64,000 nucleotides of DNA from Herbidospora galbida (GTDB taxonomy: Bacteria > Actinomycetota > Actinomycetes > Streptosporangiales > Streptosporangiaceae): assembly GCF_005233835.1 (NCBI RefSeq), contig NZ_SZQA01000005.1, positions 124,001 through 188,000 of the forward strand, written 5' to 3'. This document shows, one piece after another, positions 35,269-43,952 of this stretch; the first letter of the stretch is position 1; every line of letters starts with the position of its first letter. Under the pieces are notes generated by a model. The model saw nothing but the letters and a program-made list of their open reading frames with translations. It had not been told where the DNA came from and made no database searches. The translations under genes were made by a program, and so were the position numbers.

Positions 35269-35997
35269 TCACGGCGCGAGTACCTGAGCGGCAAGCCCCG
35301 CCACGACCGGGATGATCCCCAGGAAGCAGAACGCCGGCAGGAAGCACACCCCCAACGGCGCCACCGCCTGCACCCCGACCCGCCGGGCAGCCGCCGAAGA
35401 AGCCGCCCGACCGGCTTGGCGAGCGTCCTCAGCCACCCGGGTCAGCACATCGGCGACCGGCGCCCCCGACTCCACCGCCCGCGCGATGGCCCTGGCCAGC
35501 AACGCCAGAGAGTCCTCGGCGGCAAGCCCCCGCCACACCTCGACGGGATCGGCCCCCAGCCGCATCTGCCCACCCGCCCACCGCAACCGCTCCCCCAACG
35601 GCCCATCCACAACCCGGGCGACGATCTCGACCGCACCGACAAGGGGCTGCCCCGCCCGCAGACACTCGGCCATCAGATCCGCCGCGAACGGCAGATCAGC
35701 CCGAACCAGCTCCTTACGCCGCCGCTCCTGAGGAGACTCCTTCCGCCTGACGTGCACCACGACAGCCCCGGCGAGCAACACCCCCAGCACCACGCCGGCC
35801 ACCCCGCCGACCACCAGCACCACCAGGACAAGCACCGGCCCCGCGACGAGAGCCATCCGCCCCGCCGGGTTCTCAGCCACGGCAGCCCGAGCCACAGGAG
35901 GCGCGACAACCGCCCGAAGCCGATCAGCCGGCCTCCGCCGAACCGGCCAACACATGACAGCGAGCGCCACGCACAGCCCCGAAAGAATCCCCACCAT
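35269..35997 (-). CDS. TadC-like pilus assembly membrane protein (T2SSF domain)
   Basis: 242 aa type II secretion F-type inner-membrane protein. Hydrophobic segments near 1-20, 55-95 and the C-terminus surround a cytoplasmic region with 'FAADLMAECLRAGQPLVGAV' and 'DSLALLARAIARAVESGAPV', typical of T2SSF/TadC. With tadB it would form the platform around the TadA ATPase. ATG 35997 has GAGG five bases upstream; GTG 36000 is nearly equivalent. It follows tadB by 31 bp and is followed by the DnaA-box gap. Confidence 0.88.
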   Translation of the reverse strand: MVGILSGLCVALAVMCWPVRRRPADRLRAVVAPPVARAAVAENPAGRMALVAGPVLVLVVLVVGGVAGVVLGVLLAGAVVVHVRRKESPQERRRKELVRADLPFAADLMAECLRAGQPLVGAVEIVARVVDGPLGERLRWAGGQMRLGADPVEVWRGLAAEDSLALLARAIARAVESGAPVADVLTRVAEDARQAGRAASSAAARRVGVQAVAPLGVCFLPAFCFLGIIPVVAGLAAQVLAP

Positions 35998-36028
35998 CAC
36001 ACCCTCGCCCCCAGCGAAACAGCCGACA

Positions 36029-36763
36029 TCAGCGAACGCTCTCCTCCGCCTTCCGGACCATCCGGTCCGTCCACCGCAGCCCCGCCACATTGAGCAGCAC
36101 CCCCACCCCCAGACACCCCAACCCGGGCGCCGTAGTGAAGAGAAACGGCAGCGGCCGCATCCCCAACCCGGCGGCCATCAGCAACCCGAGCACGGGCAAC
36201 CCCGCCAGGAGGCGAGCGGTGGCCCGGGGCCCCGCCAGTTGGGCCGAGATCTCCTGACGATGGTTCTCCATGTCCCGCAGCGCCCCGCCCACCCGCTCCA
36301 CGAGCGGAGCCAGCCCCCCGCCCACGCTCACCCCCACCTCCCAGCACGACGCGAGCCGCCGCAGGCCCTCACCCCCGACGGCAGGTGCCGCATCCACCAG
36401 AGCCGCCGCGACGTCACCCCCGTCACGCGCGACCCGGGCCACCGGCCGGAGCGCCTCGACGAACTCCGGTGGCCCCTCCACGGACCCGATGCCCCTGGAG
36501 AGCGCCTCACCGGGCGTACGCCCCGCCGCCAGCTCCGCGACGATCGCCTGGCACAGTTCGACCGTTCCAGCCCGCCAGGCCCGAAACAGGGCCGCGCGCG
36601 AGCGCCGGGCCCGGAGGAAGTTCGGCACGGAGAAGCCGGGGCTCGCCTCGCGGGTCAGTCGCACCAGACGTACGGCAGGCAGGGAAGGCCCGCACCACAC
36701 CCAGACGGCCAGCCCGGCGCAGAGCCCGGCCAGCACAACGATGATCGTCACCGCCCCACGCAC
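36029..36763 (-). CDS. TadB-like pilus assembly membrane protein (T2SSF domain)
   Basis: 244 aa. One N-terminal membrane helix, then a T2SSF domain ('CQAIVAELAAGRTPGEAL', 'RDMENHRQEISAQLAGPRAT'), and two C-terminal helices. It would pair with the TadC-like protein as the pilus platform. The GTG start lies inside the end of tadA (16-bp overlap), so the genes are coupled. Confidence 0.9.
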   Translation of the reverse strand: MRGAVTIIVVLAGLCAGLAVWVWCGPSLPAVRLVRLTREASPGFSVPNFLRARRSRAALFRAWRAGTVELCQAIVAELAAGRTPGEALSRGIGSVEGPPEFVEALRPVARVARDGGDVAAALVDAAPAVGGEGLRRLASCWEVGVSVGGGLAPLVERVGGALRDMENHRQEISAQLAGPRATARLLAGLPVLGLLMAAGLGMRPLPFLFTTAPGLGCLGVGVLLNVAGLRWTDRMVRKAEESVR

Positions 36764-37893
36764 CGATCCCGGAGCGCCTCGAAGGCCGCGCCCTCACGCA
36801 CCCCGCCCCGCCCGTCGAACGTCACGGCGGGCACCGCTTCGACGAACCCGCCCGGGCCTCGGCGCAGCAGGCAGATCTCCGCCACCCGCCGGACGCCCGT
36901 CCCGGTGTCGCGCACGACGTGGACGACGGCGTCCAGGGCCGCCGCGAGCTGGCTGTGCACGGCCTCCCGGCTCAACCCGGCGGCGCAGGCGAGGGCCTCC
37001 AGGCGGGGCGGCACGTCGGCGGCGGTGTTGGCGTGCAGCGTGCCGCACCCGCCTTCGTGGCCCGTGTTCAGCGCGGCCAGGAGATCGACCACCTCGGCAC
37101 CTCGGACCTCCCCGACCACGACGCGGTCGGGCCGCATGCGCAGGGCCTGCCGGACGAGGTCGCGCAGCGTCACCCCGCCGACGCCCTCCAGGTTCGGCGG
37201 ACGCGTCTCCAGCCGCACCACGTGCGGATGCGCGGGGCGCAGTTCGGCCGAGTCTTCGACCAGTAGCAGCCGCTCCCCCGGGTCGGCGAGCGACAACAGC
37301 GCGGACAGGAGGGTCGTCTTGCCGGTGCCGGTGCCGCCTGACACCAGGAACGCCAGCCGGGCCCGGATCACCGACCGGAGCACCTGCGCCCCCACGCCCG
37401 TCACCAGGTCGTCGAGCCCGTAGGCGTGCCGGGGCGGCAACCGCAACGACAGGCAGGTGCCTTCGGCCGAAACGGGCGGCAGCACCGCGTGCAGCCGGAC
37501 CCCGCCCGACAGCCGCGCGTCGACGTAGGGGCAGGCGTCGTCGAGCCGTCGCCCGGCGGCGGCGGCCAGCCGCTGCGCGAGGCGTCGCACGTCGTCGTCC
37601 GACCGGAAGACGACCGGCGTCTTCCGCAGCCCGCCCCCGTCGTCGACCCACACCTCGCGAGGCCCGTTGACCAGCACGTCGGTCACCCCGGGTTCGGCCA
37701 GCAGCCCTTCGAGCGGCCCCGCCCCGATGAGTTCGGCGCGCAGCACCCGGGCGACGGCCAGCACTTCGGCGTCTCCCAGAACGGCCCGCTCGGCGCGCAG
37801 CGCGCCGGCCACCTGGGCCGGTGAGGGATCGAGCCCGTCGCGCGCCAGCCGGACCCGGACCGCTTCGAGCAGCTCCGCCGAGACCGCACTCAC
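36748..37893 (-). CDS. tadA: TadA/CpaF family secretion ATPase
   Basis: 381 aa hexameric type II/IV secretion ATPase that powers Flp pilus assembly. Walker A 'SGGTGTGKTTLLSALL', Asp box 'LLVEDSAELRP', 'RPDRVVVGEVRGAEVVDLL' (Walker B) and the His box 'GHEGGCGTLHANT' are all intact. The N-terminal domain contains 'GVTDVLVNGPREVWVD'. The GTG start overlaps the ssd stop by 4 bp. Cytoplasmic, at the membrane platform formed by the next two genes. Confidence 0.95.
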   Translation of the reverse strand: MSAVSAELLEAVRVRLARDGLDPSPAQVAGALRAERAVLGDAEVLAVARVLRAELIGAGPLEGLLAEPGVTDVLVNGPREVWVDDGGGLRKTPVVFRSDDDVRRLAQRLAAAAGRRLDDACPYVDARLSGGVRLHAVLPPVSAEGTCLSLRLPPRHAYGLDDLVTGVGAQVLRSVIRARLAFLVSGGTGTGKTTLLSALLSLADPGERLLLVEDSAELRPAHPHVVRLETRPPNLEGVGGVTLRDLVRQALRMRPDRVVVGEVRGAEVVDLLAALNTGHEGGCGTLHANTAADVPPRLEALACAAGLSREAVHSQLAAALDAVVHVVRDTGTGVRRVAEICLLRRGPGGFVEAVPAVTFDGRGGVREGAAFEALRDRCVGR

Positions 37894-38921
37894 GCCAGAC
37901 CCGCCAGCAGTTCCCCGCAGAACCGCCCCAGCGGTGTTCGCTTGAGGGGCGGCGCGTCCCCCCGGTCGAGCGCCTCGGCCAGGCCCCGCTGCTCCGGCAG
38001 CACCCCGGCCAGCGGCACCCCCAGCGACTGGGCCACCACGGCGGGATCCAGGCTCCCGCCGCGCACGACCGCCCGTACGTCACCCGCCTGTTCGCGCACC
38101 CCGGCCAGCGCCTGCCCGGCCGCCAGCACACCTCGCACATCTGCGGAAACCACCAGCAAAGCCACCCCGGACCGCGAAAGCGCCTCCTCGGCCCCGGCGT
38201 CGACGAACCGTGGCAGATCGACCACCACGAGATCGCACCCGCGCCGGGCCGCCTCCAGCACCGCGCGCATGGCCTCGCGGGGGATCCGCATCGGCTCGCC
38301 CCGGTGCCATGACAGGACAGTCAACTCGCCGAAGGTCGGCAGCGCCCCTTGAAGGGCCGCGTAGCTCACCCGCCCCTCGCGCCCCACGATGTCGGGCCAC
38401 CGGGCCCCGGTCGCCTCCTCCTGCCCGAGCACCACGTCGATCCCGCCGCCCAGCGGATCGGCGTCGACGAGCAGGGTCCGCGACCCCGATCGGGCGGCGG
38501 TCAGCGCCAGCGAGGCCGCCAGCACCGTGGCCCCCACGCCGCCTCGCCCGCCGGCCACGCAGACCACCGCCCCGGCGCGGGAGGAGGGCTCGGCGGCCTC
38601 GGCGAACTCGTCGACGAGCAGCCGTTCGGCGTCGGGCAGCTCCAGGACGGCCGACGCCCCGACCGCCACGCAGCGCCGCCACATCGAGGGATCGGCCGGG
38701 TCGGACGTCACCAGCAGCACCCCCTGCCGGGGCGGCGGGCCGGTGGCGGCGAGGGCGTCGGCGAGGTCGGCCCCCACGACGACCAGCGGCGCGGTGCGCC
38801 AGCGCGGCCGGGCCTGGGCGGCTTCGTGGGCGACGTCGAGTTCGACTCCGGCGGCGGCCGCCACGCGGAGGAGGTCGTCGAGCAGGTCGCGGTCGGCGGT
38901 GACGGCGAGAGGGCGGTGCAT
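37890..38921 (-). CDS. ssd: septum-site-determining protein Ssd / CpaE-TadZ-like ATPase
   Basis: 343 aa. An N-terminal receiver-like domain without clear phospho-acceptor ('HRPLAVTADRDLLDDLLR', 'PLVVVGADLADAL') is joined to a MinD/ParA-type P-loop domain: deviant Walker A 'AGGRGGVGATVLAAS', 'LLVDADPLGGGID', 'CDLVVVDLPRFVD'. The usual Lys-Thr of the Walker motif reads Ala-Thr, as in several TadZ/Ssd proteins. It belongs to the Rv3660c group that links Tad loci to cell-division site selection. ATG 38921 has GAGGAG ten bases upstream. It is first in the tad operon, behind a highly structured leader with DnaA-type boxes. Confidence 0.9.
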   Translation of the reverse strand: MHRPLAVTADRDLLDDLLRVAAAAGVELDVAHEAAQARPRWRTAPLVVVGADLADALAATGPPPRQGVLLVTSDPADPSMWRRCVAVGASAVLELPDAERLLVDEFAEAAEPSSRAGAVVCVAGGRGGVGATVLAASLALTAARSGSRTLLVDADPLGGGIDVVLGQEEATGARWPDIVGREGRVSYAALQGALPTFGELTVLSWHRGEPMRIPREAMRAVLEAARRGCDLVVVDLPRFVDAGAEEALSRSGVALLVVSADVRGVLAAGQALAGVREQAGDVRAVVRGGSLDPAVVAQSLGVPLAGVLPEQRGLAEALDRGDAPPLKRTPLGRFCGELLAGLA

Positions 38922-39002
38922 AAGTGGAAGCTCCTCGGTCAGTAACCCAAGGAAGCCCACGGTGCCGACCGCGAGGAGATCAGAAACGCCCGAACCGAGC
39001 TC

Positions 39003-39029
39003 TGTGGATAAGGGTCGCCCTGTGGAAAA
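39003..39029 (-). promoter_or_regulatory. two DnaA-type boxes upstream of ssd
   Basis: TGTGGATAA (39003-39011, a perfect TTATCCACA on the other strand) and TGTGGAAAA (39021-39029) lie 82-108 bp upstream of the ssd start. Same orientation, 18-bp period. They are candidates for DnaA control of ssd and the pilus genes. Confidence 0.5.
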
Positions 39030-39068
39030 AGGGGGCGACCCCCGCCGGGGGGGAGAGCGGGGGTCGCC
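39012..39068 (-). promoter_or_regulatory. mutually exclusive hairpins in the ssd leader
   Basis: GGGTCGCCC (39012-39020) can pair with GGGCGACCC (39033-39041), or the overlapping GGCGACCCCCGC (39034-39045) can pair with GCGGGGGTCGCC (39057-39068); both perfect, 9 and 12 bp. One central element with two competing partners is the layout of an attenuator. A third stem (39076-39082 with 39093-39099) follows upstream. Whether the ssd transcript starts far enough upstream to include them is unknown. Confidence 0.45.
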
Positions 39069-39106
39069 GATCGGTCCGGCTCCGGGGGGGTAGAGCCGGT
39101 CCCGTG

Positions 39107-39124
39107 TGATGAAAGCTTTCATCA
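39107..39124. promoter_or_regulatory. 18-bp perfect palindrome upstream of the tad operon
   Basis: TGATGAAAGCTTTCATCA, arms of nine with no spacer, in an otherwise GC-rich region: a strong operator candidate about 190 bp upstream of ssd. The rest of the gap 39125-39587 holds further palindromes (CAGTGATCACTG at 39304-39315, CTCCCA-N3-TGGGAG at 39175-39189) and no gene I can support. Confidence 0.5.
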
Positions 39125-39587
39125 GTGGGCCAGGGCATGGCAAGGGACTTGCAAAGGTGCCCTGTGCACAGTCACTCCCACACTGGGAGATAACACCGTA
39201 TGCTGCCCGATCCGCCCGAGTTTCGTCGAGGAGCAATCTGCAATTTGCGGCAGTTTTTTTGGGCTTCGCGCAAACGGTGGGAATGCGGCCAGACGGTCAC
39301 GGTCAGTGATCACTGTCAGAAGGGGACGTGATGTATCGATCCATTGCCCCACACGGCCACAAACCACACCAGAAGCCGTAATCGGCGGATTCCGGGCTCA
39401 GTAAAGGTCTTGCTCGGAGGGGTTCCCAAGTGCGCAGTTCCGACGTACAAAGGGCGTACGGACCGAGTGTCCGGGTACGGCCGCCGGGTACCCACGTGCG
39501 ACCAGCCGCGGGAGGCGTGTCGTTGCGGGCTTGCCCCGTTTCGACAAAATTAGGTGCACGCTTGGTAACCCGGCTCGACGTACTGGC

Positions 39588-39615
39588 GACGGCGTCCCAT
39601 TCCAGGGACGCCGTC
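39588..39615 (-). terminator. stem-loop after the Fic-like gene
   Basis: GACGGCGTCCC (39588-39598) pairs perfectly with GGGACGCCGTC (39605-39615) around a 6-nt loop, 20 bp beyond the stop at 39635. No U tract. It would separate the Fic-like gene from the ssd-tad operon. Confidence 0.75.
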
Positions 39616-39634
39616 CGCTTGTGTCCGCAATTGC

Positions 39635-40399
39635 TTAACGCGACAGCGCTTCACAAATGGCCGTCGTCTCCCTGGCCCCCAGAACCACTGCCCGCGCGCA
39701 GTGGACCACCCACGCCGCCACCCCGTCGGGCGTCCCGGTCAGATAGGCCTTCAGAGCCTGGGTGTACGACCCCGCCGACTCCCGGTGCCCCACCTCCACC
39801 GCCACGATCGACTTCGGGTCGAGGCCGTGCTCGACCAGGCTGAGCCGCTCGGCCGCCCGCGCCACCAGCCCGTCGGCCACGCCGAACGGCCGCAGCGCCA
39901 CGATCTCGGCGTGCACGATCGCGCCCAGCACGAGCGCGGGCGCCTTCGTCGAGGTCAGCCCGGCCAGCGCCGCCATCCGCGCGGACACGTCCACCGGAGC
40001 CGGCCCGATCCCCAGCGGATCGGCCACCGTGCCGCCCGTACGCGGACGCCCCGGATCGGCGAGCAGCCCCGCGGCCGCGAGCGTGTGGAGACGGGCCAGC
40101 ACCTGCGGCGGCGCCGACCGCCACAGCGGCCCGAGCCGCCCCAGCTCGGCGGAGACCCGCAGCGCCCCCTGCGCCACCGGATCGTCGGCCTCCCCGGCCC
40201 GCAACGTGCCCAGCGGAACGTCGACGCCCTCCAGCGCGGCCGAGGCCCTGGCACCACGCAACGCGGACTCGGCCGACACTTCGGGCTGCCGCCTGCGCAG
40301 GATGCGATGCCGATAGAGGACGTCGACGGCCTCCCGGGCCTCCGACACGGCCTCGGGCACCCCGGGCAGTTCAGCCACCACGACCAGCGGATCACTCAT
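39635..40399 (-). CDS. degenerate Fic-fold protein beside the tad locus
   Basis: 254 aa. The Fic core is recognisable, but the catalytic loop HPFxxGNGRxxR reads R170-P-F-G-V-A-D-G-L-V-A-R181: the catalytic His is Arg, the Asn is Asp and the first loop Gly and the Arg are replaced, while Pro-Phe, one Gly and the final Arg remain. An inhibitory-helix motif (Ser/Thr-x3-Glu-Gly) is present as S53-A-A-L-E57-G58. AMPylation by the usual mechanism is therefore unlikely; a binding or regulatory role is more probable. A homologue sits near ssd in Streptomyces too, as far as I remember. ATG 40399 has AGGG about ten bases upstream. Confidence 0.72.
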   Translation of the reverse strand: MSDPLVVVAELPGVPEAVSEAREAVDVLYRHRILRRRQPEVSAESALRGARASAALEGVDVPLGTLRAGEADDPVAQGALRVSAELGRLGPLWRSAPPQVLARLHTLAAAGLLADPGRPRTGGTVADPLGIGPAPVDVSARMAALAGLTSTKAPALVLGAIVHAEIVALRPFGVADGLVARAAERLSLVEHGLDPKSIVAVEVGHRESAGSYTQALKAYLTGTPDGVAAWVVHCARAVVLGARETTAICEALSR

Positions 40400-40643
40400 C
40401 CGGCCGACCCTATCGACAGCCAAGGCCCCTTCCGTTACGGCTCCGCCCACCCGGCCCGCGCCGTCACGAGCCCCCGGAGACCCCAAAGACCACGCCAGCC
40501 TTCCGGAGACCGTTCAACGACGAGCTGACGCCGCTGAACGAAGTCGGGTTTGACTCCCCCAGGCCCAGTCACGTGTCATTAACACCCGATACGGCACGAT
40601 ACGAAGAAGTAAGGCCATAGGAATTTCGGGTAAGGAGTTCGCG

Positions 40644-42602
40644 GTGACGGAGTCCCAGGAAACGCTGTCGAACCTGTTGCAGGAGAACCGCCGGTTCGAG
40701 CCGCCCGCGGAGCTCGCGGCGGCGGCGAACGTCACGGCGAGCGCCTACACGGAGGCCTCGGCCGACCGGCTGGCCTTCTGGGAGGCGGCGGCCGACCGGC
40801 TGACCTGGGCGGAGCGCTGGCACACCACCCTGGAGTGGGAGGCGCCGTTCGCGAAGTGGTTCGTCGGCGGCAAGCTGAACATCGCCTACAACTGCGTCGA
40901 TCGGCACGTCGAGGCCGGCAACGGCGACAAGGTGGCCTTCTACTGGGAGGGCGAGCCCGAAGGTGACAGCCGCGTCATCACCTATGCCGACCTGCAGAAA
41001 GAGGTCTCGAAGGCGGCCAACGCGCTGACCGAGCTCGGGGTCGGCAAGGGCGACCGCGTGGCGATCTACATGCCGATGATCCCCGAGTTGCCCGTCTCGC
41101 TGCTGGCCTGCGCGCGCATCGGCGCGATCCACTCGGTCGTGTTCGGCGGGTTCTCCGCCTCGGCGCTGAAGAGCCGCATCGACGACGCCGACGCCAAACT
41201 GGTGATCACCGCCGACGGCGGCTTCCGGCGCGGGGCGCCCAGCGCGCTCAAGCCCACCGTGGACGAGGCCGTGGCCGAGTGCCCGCAGATCGAGAAGGTG
41301 CTCGTCGTCCGCCGGACCGGCCAGGACGTCGCCGTCACCGACAAGGACGTCTGGTGGCACGACGTGGTGGAGCGTCAGAGCGACCAGCACACCCCCGAGC
41401 CCCACGACGCCGAAGACCCGCTCTACATCCTCTACACGAGCGGCACCACGGGTAAGCCGAAGGGCATCCTGCACACCACGGGCGGCTACCTCACCCAGAC
41501 GGCCTGGACCCACAACGCGGTCTTCGACCTCAAGCCCGACACCGACATCTACTGGTGCACCGCCGACATCGGCTGGGTGACCGGCCACAGCTACATCGTC
41601 TACGGCCCCCTGGCCAACGGCGCGACCAGCGTGATCTACGAGGGCACCCCCGACACCCCGCACCGCGGCCGGTTCTGGGAGATCGTGCAGAAGTACAAGG
41701 TCACGATCCTCTACACGGCGCCGACCGCCATCCGCACGTTCATGAAGTGGGGCGACGACATCCCCGCCAAGTTCGACATGTCGTCGCTGCGGGTGCTGGG
41801 CTCGGTCGGCGAGCCGATCAACCCGGAGGCCTACGTCTGGTACCGCGAGCACATCGGCGCGAGCCGGACCCCGGTCGTGGACACCTGGTGGCAGACCGAG
41901 ACCGGCGCGATCATGATCAGCCCGCTGCCCGGCGTCACCGCCGGCAAGCCGGGCGCGGCCATGCAGCCGCTGCCGGGCATCGTCGCCGACGTCGTCGACG
42001 ACCAGGGCAAGTCGGTGCCGAACGGCGGCGGCGGCTTCCTGGTCGTGCGCGAGCCGTGGCCGTCGATGCTGCGCGGCATCTGGGGCGACCCCGAGCGCTA
42101 CAAGGAGACCTACTGGTCGCGGTTCGACGGGTTCTACTTCCCCGGCGACGGCGCCAAGCGCGACGACGACGGCGACCTGTGGCTGCTGGGCCGCGTCGAC
42201 GACGTCATGCTGGTCTCTGGCCACAACATCTCGACCACCGAGGTCGAGAGCGCCCTGGTCAGCCACCCGAAGGTGGCCGAGGCGGCCGTCGTGGGCGCGA
42301 CCGACCCGGTGACCGGCCAGGCCATCGTGTCGTTCGTGATCCTGCGCGGCAGTGCGGAGGAGGGCGGGGACATCGCCGCCGAGCTGCGTCAGCACGTCGC
42401 CAAGGTCCTCGGCCCGATCGCCAAGCCCCGGCAGATCATGGTCGTGCCGGAACTGCCGAAGACCCGATCGGGCAAGATCATGCGCCGCCTCCTGCGTGAC
42501 GTGGCCGAGAACCGGTCGCTGGGCGACGTGACCACCCTCACCGACAGCTCGGTCATGAACCTGATCTCGGAGAAGCTTCCCAGCGCCAAGAGCGAGGACT
42601 GA
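40644..42602 (+). CDS. acs: acetyl-CoA synthetase
   Basis: 652 aa, full length for Acs; activates acetate to acetyl-CoA through acetyl-AMP. Adenylation motif '[11 protein letters not shown]', CoA/acetate pocket 'WWQTETGA', hinge region '[16 protein letters not shown]' and the C-terminal '[15 protein letters not shown]' whose Lys is the known acetylation switch. GTG start with AAGGAG in the proper place (about 40634). A 244-bp region separates it from the divergent Fic-like gene. A stem-loop at 42612 follows the stop. Confidence 0.97.
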   Translation: MTESQETLSNLLQENRRFEPPAELAAAANVTASAYTEASADRLAFWEAAADRLTWAERWHTTLEWEAPFAKWFVGGKLNIAYNCVDRHVEAGNGDKVAFYWEGEPEGDSRVITYADLQKEVSKAANALTELGVGKGDRVAIYMPMIPELPVSLLACARIGAIHSVVFGGFSASALKSRIDDADAKLVITADGGFRRGAPSALKPTVDEAVAECPQIEKVLVVRRTGQDVAVTDKDVWWHDVVERQSDQHTPEPHDAEDPLYILYTSGTTGKPKGILHTTGGYLTQTAWTHNAVFDLKPDTDIYWCTADIGWVTGHSYIVYGPLANGATSVIYEGTPDTPHRGRFWEIVQKYKVTILYTAPTAIRTFMKWGDDIPAKFDMSSLRVLGSVGEPINPEAYVWYREHIGASRTPVVDTWWQTETGAIMISPLPGVTAGKPGAAMQPLPGIVADVVDDQGKSVPNGGGGFLVVREPWPSMLRGIWGDPERYKETYWSRFDGFYFPGDGAKRDDDGDLWLLGRVDDVMLVSGHNISTTEVESALVSHPKVAEAAVVGATDPVTGQAIVSFVILRGSAEEGGDIAAELRQHVAKVLGPIAKPRQIMVVPELPKTRSGKIMRRLLRDVAENRSLGDVTTLTDSSVMNLISEKLPSAKSED

Positions 42603-42611
42603 TCCTTCGTC

Positions 42612-42657
42612 CACAGCCGGGGCGGTTGTCCACAGGTGACAGCCCACCCCGGCTGTG
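42612..42657 (+). terminator. acs stem-loop with DnaA-type boxes
   Basis: CACAGCCGGGG (42612-42622) pairs perfectly with CCCCGGCTGTG (42647-42657) around a 24-nt loop, 10 bp after the acs stop. The loop holds TTGTCCACA (42626-42634) and the first arm overlaps TCGTCCACA (42607-42615), both fitting the Streptomyces DnaA-box consensus. No U tract. Confidence 0.6.
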
Positions 42658-42763
42658 ATCGTTCGGCGCTGGGTAAAGTGGGCCGAAGGTGTGCCGGGAA
42701 GTCTGGTCGGCGATTTCTGGGGGAATCGTCCGGGCATTTCCCCAATCACCCGAGGGGGAGCAC

Positions 42764-43927
42764 TTGCGCCGTCCACTCCACTACGCGGCGCAGGTCGCCG
42801 AGGCTCTGCGGACCGAGACGATCGGTGGCGTGATCATGCTGATCGCCACGGTCCTCGCACTGATTTGGGCGAATTCGCCCTGGTCGGGGGCTTATGAGGC
42901 GCTCCGGTCCGTCGTCGTGCCGGGTCCGCTCCATCTCACGCTGTACGAATGGGCGGCCGACGGGCTGCTGGCGATCTTCTTCTTCGTCGCCGGGGTGGAG
43001 CTGAAGGAGGAGTTCGTCCACGGGGAGCTGTCCCGCTTCCGCGACGCGATCCTGCCGGTCGTGGCCGCGCTGGCCGGGATGGTAGTGCCGGCGCTGATCT
43101 ACGTGGGGGTGAGCTGGGGAGTGCCGAACGCCGCACGGGGGTGGGCGATTCCGACGGCGACCGACATCGCGTTCGCGCTGGCCGTGCTGGCCGTGACCGC
43201 GTCGGCGCTGCCGATGGCGCTGCGCGCGTTCCTGCTGACCCTCGCCGTGGTCGACGACCTCGGCGCGATCATCGTGATCGCCCTGTTCTACGGCGATAAA
43301 CCGTCCTTCCTGCCGCTCTTGGCCGCCGTCGTGGTGCTCGCCGTCTTCGGCCTGCTCCAGCGGCGCCGGGTCAGATCCGCCTTTCTGTACGTCCTTCTCG
43401 GCGTCGCCGCCTGGGTGCTGCTGCACGAGGCGGGCATCCATCCGACCGTCGCGGGGGTGGCCTGCGGGCTGCTCATGAACGTCGACGGCGATCCGTCGCC
43501 CGCCGCCAGGGCCGACCACGTGGTCAGGCCCGTCTCGGCGGGGTTCGCGGTGCCGGTCTTCGCCTTCCTCGCCGCCGGGGTTCCGCTCGATTTGAGCGCC
43601 CTCGAAGGCGTTTTCACCGACAGAATCGCTCTCGGCGTGCTTCTCGGGCTCGTCGTCGGGAAGTTCGTCGGTGTGTTCGGCGGTGCGTGGCTCTCGGTAC
43701 GACTGGGTTTCGCCCGGATCAGCCCAGATCTGGTCTGGCGTGACATTGCGGCCGTGTCGGTCCTCGCCGGGATCGGCTTCACCGTCTCGCTGCTCATCGG
43801 CGACCGCGCCTACCAGGGCGACACCGGGGTCACCACGGCGGTGCTGATGGCAAGCGTCATCGCATCGTTGCTGGCGGCGGCGCTGCTCAGGATCCGCGTA
43901 CGGACGAGGGCACGAGATGATATTTGA
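42764..43927 (+). CDS. nhaA: Na+/H+ antiporter NhaA
   Basis: 387 aa, about 11-12 membrane segments. NhaA hallmarks: 'FLRTETIGG'-like start, 'FFFVAGVELKEEFVHGEL', 'PTATDIAFALAVLAV' and the two adjacent ion-binding Asp in 'LAVVDDLGAI'. The best start is TTG 42764, with GAGGGGGAG directly upstream and the correct NhaA N-terminus; GTG 42689 would add 25 residues not seen in the family. It lies between acs and the holin-like gene in a conserved actinobacterial order. Confidence 0.93.
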   Translation: MRRPLHYAAQVAEALRTETIGGVIMLIATVLALIWANSPWSGAYEALRSVVVPGPLHLTLYEWAADGLLAIFFFVAGVELKEEFVHGELSRFRDAILPVVAALAGMVVPALIYVGVSWGVPNAARGWAIPTATDIAFALAVLAVTASALPMALRAFLLTLAVVDDLGAIIVIALFYGDKPSFLPLLAAVVVLAVFGLLQRRRVRSAFLYVLLGVAAWVLLHEAGIHPTVAGVACGLLMNVDGDPSPAARADHVVRPVSAGFAVPVFAFLAAGVPLDLSALEGVFTDRIALGVLLGLVVGKFVGVFGGAWLSVRLGFARISPDLVWRDIAAVSVLAGIGFTVSLLIGDRAYQGDTGVTTAVLMASVIASLLAAALLRIRVRTRARDDI

Positions 43928-43952
43928 CAGTCCGCAGAATAGGAGATCCCTG

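Noticed and set aside
39344-39553. Short frame (69 codons) in the ssd upstream gap
   Set aside because: Arg/Pro-rich translation, no ribosome site, no recognisable features.
39430-39843. Plus-strand frame with GTG start and GGAGG seven bases upstream
   Set aside because: It runs 200 bp antisense into the Fic-like gene, has no domain or composition of a real protein, and crosses the terminator stem at 39588. The ribosome-like site may be chance.
40567-40590. Crp-type site (GTGT-N5-ACAC) upstream of acs
   Set aside because: Half-site spacing is one base short of the TGTGA-N6-TCACA consensus; too weak to claim.
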